From: Promethearchaeota archaeon
Lineage (GTDB): Archaea > Asgardarchaeota > Lokiarchaeia > Sigyniarchaeales > SOKP01
Assembly (NCBI GenBank): GCA_030605895.1
Contig: JAUWHL010000315.1
Span: forward strand, 1 to 5,010
Direction: 5' to 3'
DNA length: 5,010 nucleotides
Part shown: positions 1 to 5,010 of the stretch, in pieces
Layout: every line of letters starts with the position of its first letter
Position numbering within the stretch: the stretch's first letter is position 1
Made by a program: the position numbers and the translations under genes
Notes under the pieces: model-generated
Seen by the model: only the letters and a program-made list of their open reading frames with translations
What the model was told of the DNA's origin: nothing
Databases searched by the model: none

Positions 1-195
1 AAGTATAGGAAGTGTCCCGTTTGCAAAGGACATCGCGAATATCCAGATTGCTTTTGGCCTGAGGGTTTATGTGATTATTGTGCGGATTATATCTTTACCG
101 AGCCGAATCTCTTTAAAAAATATTTGAAAGCTGTAAAAAAAGGCTATATTCAGCCTGTTATGGATGGTCATGCTTATTTCTTTTCCAAGAATTAG
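1..195 (+). CDS. Cysteine-rich zinc-finger-like protein, C-terminal fragment
   Basis: Frame 1 is open from the first base to a TAG at 193-195, giving 64 visible residues; the start lies left of the window. The fragment has a CPVC knuckle (C5, C8), a lone C17 and a second CDYC knuckle (C24, C27), with H11 between them. This spacing suggests a small zinc-ribbon-like site, possibly with C17 or H11 contributing. After the cysteines comes a basic, aromatic segment (LFKKYLKAVKKGYI) and a short tail ending in YFFSKN. I do not recognise the family, so no function is assigned; such modules occur in nucleic-acid-binding and protein-binding proteins. A hand count gives about 37% G+C, which looks somewhat higher than the genes to its right. 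An oligo-T tract follows 30-45 bases after the stop, fitting the end of a transcription unit. That this is a real gene rests on the paired CxxC motifs and the clean frame. Confidence 0.7.
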   Translation, partial: KYRKCPVCKGHREYPDCFWPEGLCDYCADYIFTEPNLFKKYLKAVKKGYIQPVMDGHAYFFSKN

Positions 196-225
196 TATTC
201 TGTGAAATATAATGATATGTATTCC

Positions 226-239
226 TATTTGTTTTTTTT
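226..239 (+). terminator. Oligo-T terminator after the left-edge gene
   Basis: A TATTTG stretch leads into eight consecutive T residues (232-239) about 36 bases after the upstream stop codon and just before the guaB promoter region. No GC-rich hairpin precedes it. Bare T-tracts are the usual intrinsic terminators in archaea, so this is a reasonable end point for the upstream transcript. The call is inferred from sequence only. Confidence 0.5.
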
Positions 240-264
240 AAAATTAAAAATTCAATAGCAAAAA

Positions 265-272
265 TTTATAAA
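265..272 (+). promoter_or_regulatory. Candidate TATA box for guaB
   Basis: TTTATAAA is preceded by a purine-rich CAAAAA that could serve as a BRE. Initiation about 25 bases downstream would fall near 295, giving a leader of about 68 bases. A second candidate, TATAATTC at 301-308, would give a shorter leader of about 30 bases. The region is so AT-rich that neither can be preferred without mapping of the transcript start. Confidence 0.35.
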
Positions 273-351
273 TTTATGATAATACGAATATCTTTAATAT
301 TATAATTCATAAGTTTCTTTTATCAATTTAAGATTTTATTAGATCTTTAAC

Positions 352-356
352 GAGGT
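352..356 (+). promoter_or_regulatory. guaB ribosome binding site
   Basis: GAGGT lies 6 bases before the ATG at 363 and matches the core complement of the 16S rRNA 3' end. An in-frame TAA at 357-359 sits between this site and the ATG, so no longer start is possible and the ATG at 363 is fixed. Confidence 0.7.
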
Positions 357-362
357 TAACAA

Positions 363-1835
363 ATGTCGAATTTCCGTGAAAAAATACACTCAAAAGAACT
401 CATCGCTACGTTTGATGACGTATTAATACTACCCGGATTCACGAATTTCTCGCCTGCTGAGGTGAATATTTCTTCAAATTTGGGAAAATACCACCTTAAT
501 CTTCCTATAATGTCATCGGCGATGGATACTGTTACAGAGGAATTAATGGCAATAAATATGGCTTTACATGGAGGTTTAGGTGTTATGCATCGTAATTGTT
601 CCTATGAGAGACAATTAGAGATGGTTAGAATTGTAAAGCGGGCTAGATCTTTTGTAATTGATGATGAACATGTAGCAACCATAAGTCCTAAAGAAGGAGT
701 GGCAAAAGCAAAATTCATGATGGAAAACTATAATATTAGTGGTATTGTGGTAGTTAATGAAGATAAGAAAGTTTGTGGGATTTTTACAAAAAGGGATATT
801 CCATTTTTTCAGCAGGATATACAAAATGGGACTATAAAAGACTATATGACTACGGATGTCATCTCAATCAAACCTGGAGCATCGAGAAAAGAAGCACTAA
901 AAATTCTCTATGAATCACGCAAAGAAAAATTACCTATTATCGATAATAATGGTTATCTAAAAGGATTAATTACAAAGAAAGATTTAGCACCAGAATTTCC
1001 ATTAGCTACTAAAGATGAAGAAGGTCATTTATTGTGCGCTTTAGCTATCTCTCCTAGATTTCCTGAGTCCTCACAAGCTCAGAATATGTTAAAAGAAATT
1101 GAAAAATATGTTGATATTTTCTTTATTGATGTTGCTGATTTTTTCAAGAAGGATGACATTGAAGGTACAGTAAAACTGATGAAATTTTTAGAATCTGATT
1201 TTGTTCTAGGTAATATTGGGACATATCAAGCAGCAGAATACTTAATTTCGAAATGTGATTTTGTAGAAGAGCGTGTTATTGGATTAAAGGTGGGAATGGG
1301 CTCTGGATCGATATGTACAACCTCGATACAAACAGGAGTAGGTGCTCCAACTCTATTTGCAACAGCTCAAGTTGCTGATGCTATACAGGATTATAACAAA
1401 AAATTATCTTTAATCGCAGATGGAGGTTTTACTAAACCAGGTGATTTACCAAAAGCATTTGCTGCTGGTGCTGATTTAATAATGTCTGGACATTTCTTTG
1501 CAGGTACTGAAGAATCTCCTGGTTATATTGATACCATAGCTGGGAGAAAAGTAAAAGTATACCGAGGTATGGGAAGTAAAGAAGCGAGAACATTTGGTTA
1601 TATCTCAGACCGTTATATAGAAGGCTCTAAAATGCTAACTGAGGGGGTATCTAATTATGTGCCTTATGTAGGAGATGTAGCTAGAGTTTTAGCGACTTTA
1701 AAAGAAGGCTTATCGAATGGAATGATTTATGCGGGAGCAAAATCTATTAAAAATATGAAAGATGCTCAATTGGGAATAGTTTCCGTCGTAGGGCAAAGAG
1801 AAACCCAGCCCCATGACCTCATAGGTAAATTTTAA
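363..1835 (+). CDS. guaB: Inosine-5'-monophosphate dehydrogenase
   Basis: Oxidises IMP to XMP with NAD+ in the cytosol, the committed step to guanine nucleotides. The 490 residues match the usual length of the CBS-containing family. The N-terminal barrel part carries TFDDVLILPG (16-25) and SSAMDT (51-56). Two CBS domains fill roughly residues 95-210. The barrel then resumes with the catalytic loop GSGSICTT (313-320, Cys318 the nucleophile, Thr320), the IMP phosphate-binding DGG (353-355), FAGTEESPG (379-387), YRGMGS (400-405) and the mobile flap SDRY (415-418). Arg417-Tyr418 is the dyad expected of IMP dehydrogenase and absent from GMP reductase. Glu427 in TEG fits prokaryotic enzymes. Odd point: the NAD-site motif, usually Asp-Ser/Thr-Ser/Ala-His/Gln-Gly, reads DVADFF (256-261), partly like the DVANG of GMP reductase. 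The alternative, a CBS-containing GMP reductase, is less likely given the flap. The start is fixed by an in-frame stop just upstream and a good Shine-Dalgarno. The gene is convergent with the SRPBCC gene, and purH lies just beyond that. Confidence 0.9.
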   Translation: MSNFREKIHSKELIATFDDVLILPGFTNFSPAEVNISSNLGKYHLNLPIMSSAMDTVTEELMAINMALHGGLGVMHRNCSYERQLEMVRIVKRARSFVIDDEHVATISPKEGVAKAKFMMENYNISGIVVVNEDKKVCGIFTKRDIPFFQQDIQNGTIKDYMTTDVISIKPGASRKEALKILYESRKEKLPIIDNNGYLKGLITKKDLAPEFPLATKDEEGHLLCALAISPRFPESSQAQNMLKEIEKYVDIFFIDVADFFKKDDIEGTVKLMKFLESDFVLGNIGTYQAAEYLISKCDFVEERVIGLKVGMGSGSICTTSIQTGVGAPTLFATAQVADAIQDYNKKLSLIADGGFTKPGDLPKAFAAGADLIMSGHFFAGTEESPGYIDTIAGRKVKVYRGMGSKEARTFGYISDRYIEGSKMLTEGVSNYVPYVGDVARVLATLKEGLSNGMIYAGAKSIKNMKDAQLGIVSVVGQRETQPHDLIGKF

Positions 1836-1843
1836 TATTAAAA
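1830..1843. repeat. Perfect 14-bp palindrome at the guaB 3' end
   Basis: TTTTAATATTAAAA equals its own reverse complement. It includes the guaB stop codon (TAA, 1833-1835) and runs into the A-tract that follows. It lies between two convergent genes, so it may help end transcription from either side, but an AT-only palindrome of this size can also arise by chance. Confidence 0.4.
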
Positions 1844-1850
1844 AAAAAAA
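1840..1850 (-). terminator. Oligo-T terminator of the SRPBCC gene
   Basis: Eleven consecutive A residues on the + strand read as T11 on the - strand, 16 bases past the stop codon of the SRPBCC gene and just short of the guaB 3' end. This is a strong archaeal-style terminator for the leftward transcript. No comparable T-tract is seen on the + strand right after guaB beyond the TTTT at its stop codon. Confidence 0.55.
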
Positions 1851-1866
1851 TAAAATTAGGAATAAT

Positions 1867-2298
1867 TTATGGGCTTACCATAAGTTGTTTCTTATCAAAA
1901 TCTTCTGGATCTCCACCTTCTTCAAGGAAATCTACATAATTTTTAAGACCTTTTAAGACTAAATCAGCAGCTTTTTCATAACCTTTTCTAAGTTTTTTAT
2001 TTTCAAATTCGGTCCAGATTGTTACTTCAGTAAGATCTCCTTTTGGTTCAACGATATAACCTATTGAATTCATGTCGCTGTTCTCCATATGCCAAGTAAC
2101 ATGTTCATTTTCAACACTTTCAGTATCAACAATTAAAATATCTCCTACATTCGATTTTAAAAGAAATTTTTGGCCCTCTTCTTTTTCGATAACTTCATTT
2201 AAGACGGGATTCCATTTTGGCCCTATTTGCCCATCTATGACAATATCATAAACGTTTTTAGGGGTTGAATTAATTTCAATTTTATTTTCGATTCTCAT
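1867..2298 (-). CDS. SRPBCC/START-like ligand-binding-fold protein
   Basis: A 143-residue soluble protein without signal peptide or membrane segment. Its layout fits the SRPBCC (Bet v 1/START, polyketide cyclase-like) superfamily. It has a first strand (MRIENKIEIN, 1-10), a TPKNVYDIV helix (12-20), a short segment with Trp29 (PKWNPVLNEV), and alternating strands through about residue 98 (ILIVDTESVE, HVTWHM, TEVTIWTEFE). A long C-terminal helix (about 103-126) in this fold packs across the hydrophobic pocket. Members bind lipids, hormones, polyketides or other hydrophobic ligands, or act as small enzymes; nothing here identifies the ligand. The tail after residue 127 is acidic and probably flexible. 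The start is fixed by an in-frame TAA directly before the ATG, with GAGGT upstream. It lies between guaB and purH on the opposite strand and has its own promoter and terminator, so a purine role is not implied by position alone. Confidence 0.75.
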   Translation of the reverse strand: MRIENKIEINSTPKNVYDIVIDGQIGPKWNPVLNEVIEKEEGQKFLLKSNVGDILIVDTESVENEHVTWHMENSDMNSIGYIVEPKGDLTEVTIWTEFENKKLRKGYEKAADLVLKGLKNYVDFLEEGGDPEDFDKKQLMVSP

Positions 2299-2307
2299 TT
2301 AAATATT

Positions 2308-2312
2308 ACCTC
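2308..2312 (-). promoter_or_regulatory. Ribosome binding site of the SRPBCC gene
   Basis: On the - strand GAGGT lies 9 bases before the ATG (2298-2296). A TAA codon immediately precedes that ATG in frame, which rules out a longer protein. Confidence 0.6.
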
Positions 2313-2344
2313 ATTTGATTTCGGATAAAATTATGTCAGCATTG

Positions 2345-2352
2345 CTTTTATA
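2345..2352 (-). promoter_or_regulatory. TATA box of the SRPBCC gene
   Basis: On the - strand this reads TATAAAAG, close to the archaeal consensus. Initiation about 26 bases downstream would fall near 2322, giving a leader of about 24 bases that still holds the Shine-Dalgarno at 2312-2308. The box, leader and ribosome site are consistently spaced, which makes this the more convincing of the promoters with leaders. Confidence 0.5.
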
Positions 2353-2448
2353 CATTTGTGTAGGTACATGAAAATAAAGGTGTTTTTAAATTTTACAATC
2401 TTAACCCTAATTTCACATATTAATGTTCTATTAATTAATTTTTAACAA

Positions 2449-2471
2449 TAGTAAACTTTTCTTTGTTACTA
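2449..2471. repeat. Inverted repeat upstream of the purH promoter
   Basis: TAGTAA (2449-2454) and TTACTA (2466-2471) are perfect 6-base inverted arms separated by 11 bases. The right arm ends 11 bases before the purH TATA box. Position and symmetry suit a dimeric regulator binding next to the BRE/TATA, but short arms in AT-rich DNA are weak evidence. Confidence 0.3.
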
Positions 2472-2482
2472 ACATTTTTAAT

Positions 2483-2490
2483 TATATAAA
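2483..2490 (+). promoter_or_regulatory. TATA box of purH, leaderless arrangement
   Basis: TATATAAA is centred about 28 bases before the purH ATG. With archaeal spacing, initiation falls at or within a few bases of the start codon. No Shine-Dalgarno-like sequence is present between the box and the ATG, where the sequence is A/T-rich with only GCTC. Both facts point to a leaderless mRNA. Confidence 0.55.
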
Positions 2491-2514
2491 GAAAATAGCT
2501 CAAATTGAATTTGT

Positions 2515-4116
2515 ATGAAAACTATAAAAAAAGCAATTGTTAGCGTGTTTGACAAGAGTAGAGTCATTGAGTTTGTTAAAACACTAGTCAACGAATTTGG
2601 TGTTGAGATTTTATCTACAGGTGGGACTGGTAAATTATTGGAAGAAAATGGAATTGGTTATGTTAAAATTTCTGATTACACCGAATTCCCTGAGATGTTT
2701 GATGGTAGAGTAAAAACTTTACATCCAAAAATAGAAGGAGGAATCCTTTTTCAGAGAAATAACAAAAAACATATTCAAGATGCCCAGAATTATAACATTC
2801 TTCCAATTGATATGGTTGTATGTAATTTATACCAATTCAAAGAGGCTATAGAAAAACCAGATACTACTTTGGAAGAAGCTCTGGAGCTAATCGACATTGG
2901 TGGGCCAACTATGATACGAGCTGCCGCCAAGAATTTTCCCGATGTAGTTGTTGTCCCAAGCTCTAAATATTATGACCAAATTCTAAATGAATTAAGAGAT
3001 TCAGGAGGAATTAGTATTAAAACAAGGGCTAATTTAGCACAAGATGTTTTTACTATTATGGTAGACTATAATGCAGCAATTTCTGATTATTTACAAAAAT
3101 ATTATAACCCAGATCAAATAATGGGGGAAAATTCCATTAAAATCTTTGAAAAGGTTCAAGATTGTCGCTATGGTGAAAATTGGGATCAAGCAGCAGCTTA
3201 TTATAGGGATTTATCTATGAAATACGGATTACATAATTTTAAAAAATTGAGTGGAAAGCAAATATCATTTAATAATTATTTAGATATCGATTCCTGTATA
3301 CAAATTCTTTTAGATTTTGGTATTGAGTATTACACAACGGCAATTCTAAAGCATACAAGTCCTAACGGTGTAGCAATTGATAAAAATAACCAATTAACAT
3401 CAGTGAAAAAAGCATTCAGCACAGATCCTTTATCCGCTTTCGGAGGAGTCTGGGGAGTTAATAAAAAGTTAACAAAAGAAGTAGCTAATTTTATTGTAAA
3501 AAAAGAAAAAATATTTGTTGAAGTATTAATGGCACCTTCCTTCGAAAATGAGGCACTAGAGATATTACAACAAAAAAAGAATATGATTATTATTGAATAT
3601 GGAGATTTCCTTAATAAGAGAAATGAGATATACGATAATCTCGAAATCAGAAGCGTACTGGGAGGTATCCTTGTTCAAGAATATGATAGTAGATCTGTTA
3701 TTAAGAAATGGGATGTAGTAAGTAAAAAAAATGTAAGTGAAAGAGAAAAAGAGGCGTTAATCTTTGCATATAAAGTTTCTAAATGGGCTAAATCGAATTC
3801 AGCATGTTTTGCCCAAATTTATGATGATGGGGTCTATACAATAGGAATAGGAGCTGGTCAACAAAGTAGAGTTCATGTGGTTAAACTAGCTGTCCAAAAA
3901 GCAATTGAATTTGGCCATGAAGCAGAATTAAAAAATTCTGTAATGGGAACAGATTCCTTCTTTCCATTTCCTGATGGTCTAGAAGTTGCGGTTAGTGCAG
4001 GGGCAAAAGCTATCATAAACCCTGGTGGATCCATAAGAGATGAAGTTGTAATTAAACGTGCAGATGATTTAGGTTGCGCTTTAGTATTTTGTGGTAAGAG
4101 AGTTTTCCGACATTAA
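2515..4116 (+). CDS. purH: Bifunctional AICAR formyltransferase/IMP cyclohydrolase
   Basis: Catalyses the last two steps of de novo IMP synthesis: formylation of AICAR by 10-formyltetrahydrofolate, then ring closure of FAICAR to IMP. At 533 residues it is full length. The N-terminal MGS-like cyclohydrolase domain (about 1-197) carries STGGT (34-38), SDYTEFPEMFDGRVKTLHP (53-71, with Lys67), NLY (104-106), IDIGGPT (126-132, Asp127) and RAAAKN (135-140, Lys139), matching the cyclohydrolase active site. The transformylase part (about 200-533) carries RYGEN (218-222), the catalytic Lys279-His280 pair, TDPLSAFGG (303-311), KSN (426-428), IGAGQQSRV (445-453), FFPFPDG (482-488) and the C-terminal PGGSIRDE to FRH. 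Small oddities: NPHQ after RYGE is NWDQ (222-225), and NLYPF is NLYQF. A TGA in frame 6 bases upstream fixes the start. It has its own TATA box and no Shine-Dalgarno. The SRPBCC gene is divergent from it, and the winged-helix gene follows on the same strand. Confidence 0.95.
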   Translation: MKTIKKAIVSVFDKSRVIEFVKTLVNEFGVEILSTGGTGKLLEENGIGYVKISDYTEFPEMFDGRVKTLHPKIEGGILFQRNNKKHIQDAQNYNILPIDMVVCNLYQFKEAIEKPDTTLEEALELIDIGGPTMIRAAAKNFPDVVVVPSSKYYDQILNELRDSGGISIKTRANLAQDVFTIMVDYNAAISDYLQKYYNPDQIMGENSIKIFEKVQDCRYGENWDQAAAYYRDLSMKYGLHNFKKLSGKQISFNNYLDIDSCIQILLDFGIEYYTTAILKHTSPNGVAIDKNNQLTSVKKAFSTDPLSAFGGVWGVNKKLTKEVANFIVKKEKIFVEVLMAPSFENEALEILQQKKNMIIIEYGDFLNKRNEIYDNLEIRSVLGGILVQEYDSRSVIKKWDVVSKKNVSEREKEALIFAYKVSKWAKSNSACFAQIYDDGVYTIGIGAGQQSRVHVVKLAVQKAIEFGHEAELKNSVMGTDSFFPFPDGLEVAVSAGAKAIINPGGSIRDEVVIKRADDLGCALVFCGKRVFRH

Positions 4117-4153
4117 AATCTCTTTAATATTTCATAGTTTAATATTAATTTGG

Positions 4154-4165
4154 TTTTAATTTTTT
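4154..4165 (+). terminator. Oligo-T terminator after purH
   Basis: TTTT-AA-TTTTTT starts 37 bases after the purH stop, with no GC-rich stem in front. It fits an archaeal T-tract terminator. It would separate purH from the winged-helix gene, which has its own promoter-like sequence about 90 bases further on. Confidence 0.45.
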
Positions 4166-4253
4166 ATGATTGAATCTTTTGCTATGAATAAATTTTTACT
4201 CCAAAAATTATAAATAATACTCAAACATAATAATTACAACTCAAAAAAATCAA

Positions 4254-4260
4254 TTTATAA
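4254..4260 (+). promoter_or_regulatory. Candidate TATA box of the winged-helix gene
   Basis: TTTATAA follows a purine-rich AAAAAAATCAA (4244-4253) that could act as BRE. Initiation about 26 bases downstream would be near 4283, giving a leader of about 36 bases that includes the weak ribosome site at 4301-4308. The rest of the 4117-4319 gap is AT-rich and shows only this box and the T-tract. Confidence 0.4.
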
Positions 4261-4300
4261 CATTTTTTATGAGGAGATTATATCTAATCATATCTTAATA

Positions 4301-4308
4301 AGGCGGAG
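4301..4308 (+). promoter_or_regulatory. Weak ribosome binding site of the winged-helix gene
   Basis: AGGCGGAG lies 11 bases before the ATG at 4320 and contains GGAG. The spacing is on the long side. The TAA at 4299-4301 is in frame with the gene, so the ATG at 4320 is the first usable start. A second purine stretch, GAGGAG at 4271-4276, is too far away to serve it. Confidence 0.4.
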
Positions 4309-4319
4309 CTCTTTTAAAA

Positions 4320-4613
4320 ATGGACTTTTTTTTCAGCAACTTAAAAGAAACACTTGAAGCGATAAATAAATTAATAGATAATAATGTTAACCTCGTAAAT
4401 ACTAAAAGAGTTAGAAGATGTAATAATATTAAATCTTCAAATCGCTCTAAGATTAATTTCATTTGGAGAGCATTAAGATATCTTGAAGAAGAAGGAATTT
4501 TAACACCAAACGGAATAACAAATCCTAAAACTTATAAGATAACAGCAAAGGAAAAACTAGATATTGATAAAGTACTCTCCCAAATTGAGAGAAATAAAAA
4601 AAATAGGCCTTAG
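4320..4613 (+). CDS. Small winged-helix-like DNA-binding protein
   Basis: A 97-residue basic protein, probably cytosolic and DNA-binding. Visible layout: an amphipathic helix at about 6-21 (NLKETLEAINKLIDN) and a basic second helix near 27-36 (NTKRVRRCNN). A likely recognition helix follows at about 42-58 (SKINFIWRALRYLEEEG), then a short hairpin with GILTPNG and NPKTYKIT (59-75) that would form the wing. The C-terminal helix (78-91) could mediate dimerisation and ends in a lysine-rich tail. This resembles small stand-alone winged-helix proteins common in archaea, where they usually act as local transcription regulators; the target is not visible here. It is separated from purH by a T-tract and has its own promoter-like sequence. 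Its stop codon overlaps that of the - strand gene by 4 bases. It could be an accessory DNA-binding protein rather than a regulator. Confidence 0.65.
   Translation: MDFFFSNLKETLEAINKLIDNNVNLVNTKRVRRCNNIKSSNRSKINFIWRALRYLEEEGILTPNGITNPKTYKITAKEKLDIDKVLSQIERNKKNRP
4596..4603 (-). terminator. Oligo-T terminator of the right-edge gene, inside the winged-helix gene
   Basis: Eight A residues on the + strand read as T8 on the - strand, 6 bases past the stop of the leftward gene. The same bases encode the lysine/asparagine tail of the winged-helix protein, so the tract could serve both as coding sequence and as terminator for the opposing transcript. Confidence 0.4.
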
Positions 4614-5010
4614 ACTAAATTTAATTCTGTTAACAACTCATTTAATTTATTTTTTGACTCTTTATCATCCAGATTGTTAATTAATCGTTTTTGATAAAAT
4701 ATTACGTTTGGATATTTCAGTTCTAATTTATTAAATAGCTTTACCCATCCATTAAAGTTATTGAGAAGCTCGTTCACTTCAGGATCTTCTTCTAAAGACA
4801 TTATTTCTTCTTTTTTTTCTTTTGAAAGACTAGTTTTATATTTTTTGACACTAGTTCCTTGATCTCTTAACAATTTCTCATTGGTTCTTCTGATAAATGA
4901 CTCCAAACCACTTCTCCAATAGACATATTTATCATTTATTTTGTCTATACTTTCTTGGATGATTTTTATCTCTTGTGGATAGATTGTTTCTTGTTCCTTA
5001 ATTAGGATTT
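4610..5010 (-). CDS. Unrecognised charged protein, C-terminal part
   Basis: The frame is open from the TAA at 4612-4610 to the right edge, giving 132 complete codons; the true start lies beyond the window. A TTG at 4906-4904 could be read as a start. However, the frame continues upstream for 34 more residues (including IYPQEIKIIQESIDK and YVYWRSG) without a stop or a Met, so it is more likely an internal Leu. The visible protein is rich in Lys, Glu, Asn and Leu and looks mainly helical: a stretch near YWRSGLESFIRRTNEKLL, a charged linker (SLSKEKKEEIMSLEEDPE), then helices NELLNNFNGWVKLFNKLE and the Leu-rich C-terminus. No membrane segment, catalytic motif or known domain was seen. It is convergent with the winged-helix gene and overlaps it by 4 bases at the stop codons (TTAG, 4610-4613). 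Function unknown. Confidence 0.65.
   Translation of the reverse strand, partial: ILIKEQETIYPQEIKIIQESIDKINDKYVYWRSGLESFIRRTNEKLLRDQGTSVKKYKTSLSKEKKEEIMSLEEDPEVNELLNNFNGWVKLFNKLELKYPNVIFYQKRLINNLDDKESKNKLNELLTELNLV
4650..4655 (+). terminator. Possible T-tract terminator of the winged-helix gene, inside the opposing gene
   Basis: TTTAATTTATTTTTT ends in six T residues (4650-4655) about 37 bases past the winged-helix stop codon, within the coding region of the - strand gene. It is the nearest T-tract able to end the rightward transcript. The AT-rich setting makes the call weak. Confidence 0.25.

Noticed and set aside
291..301. TCTTTAATATT occurring both upstream of guaB (291-301) and after purH (4121-4131)
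   Set aside because: An 11-base AT-rich match between non-equivalent positions (before one gene, after another) is plausible by chance and has no symmetry or regular spacing.
615..824. 69-codon open frame on the - strand inside guaB
   Set aside because: It lies wholly inside a well-supported guaB coding region, has a low-complexity Phe/Asn/Ile/His-rich translation and no promoter or ribosome site; it is a shadow of guaB.
363..1835. Calling this gene GMP reductase (guaC)
   Set aside because: The DVA motif hints at it, but the full Arg-Tyr flap, the prokaryotic IMP dehydrogenase-like GMGS and TEG segments, and the overall length with two CBS domains favour IMP dehydrogenase.
2299..2514. Possible riboswitch or structured RNA in the purH upstream region
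   Set aside because: The TATA position implies almost no 5' leader for purH, and no GC-bearing stems or purine-riboswitch core were seen.
4124..4147. Direct repeat TTTAATATT after purH (4124-4132 and 4139-4147)
   Set aside because: Only two short AT-only copies; no array, and the same words recur elsewhere in the AT-rich spacers.
4269..4298. Nine-residue upstream open frame (ATG to TAA) in the leader of the winged-helix gene
   Set aside because: It has no ribosome site of its own, may start upstream of the predicted transcript start, and short frames of this size are expected by chance.

Overview
The window is a compact, AT-rich piece of chromosome that is most likely archaeal, possibly from an Asgard (Lokiarchaeia-like) archaeon or a relative. 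The archaeal call rests on promoter layout. Several genes have a TATA-like octamer about 25-30 bases upstream of a plausible transcription start. One gene (purH) has no Shine-Dalgarno and a TATA box placed for a leaderless mRNA, and oligo-T stretches follow most genes. The Asgard placement is an impression from composition and the small winged-helix gene, and is not demonstrated. No ribosomal RNA, tRNA, CRISPR array, insertion sequence or phage gene was seen.

Layout from left to right: (1) the C-terminal end of a cysteine-rich, probably zinc-binding protein, with an oligo-T terminator behind it; (2) guaB, IMP dehydrogenase, with two CBS domains, on the + strand; (3) a small SRPBCC/START-like ligand-binding-fold protein on the - strand, convergent with guaB and divergent from purH; (4) purH, the bifunctional AICAR formyltransferase/IMP cyclohydrolase, on the + strand; (5) a 97-residue winged-helix-like protein on the + strand; (6) the C-terminal part of an unrecognised charged protein on the - strand, running off the right edge and overlapping gene 5 tail to tail by 4 bases. 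No intergenic gap exceeds about 220 bases.

The two enzymes work back to back. PurH makes IMP in the last two steps of de novo purine synthesis, and GuaB commits IMP to the guanine branch as XMP. They are not one operon, because the SRPBCC gene lies between them on the opposite strand and each has its own promoter. A full bifunctional PurH is notable if the host is archaeal, since many archaea use PurP and PurO instead. The points most worth a second look are the altered NAD-site motif in the IMP dehydrogenase, the leaderless promoter and inverted repeat at purH, and the interlocked gene ends near 4600. I saw no clear sign of an undescribed multi-gene system.
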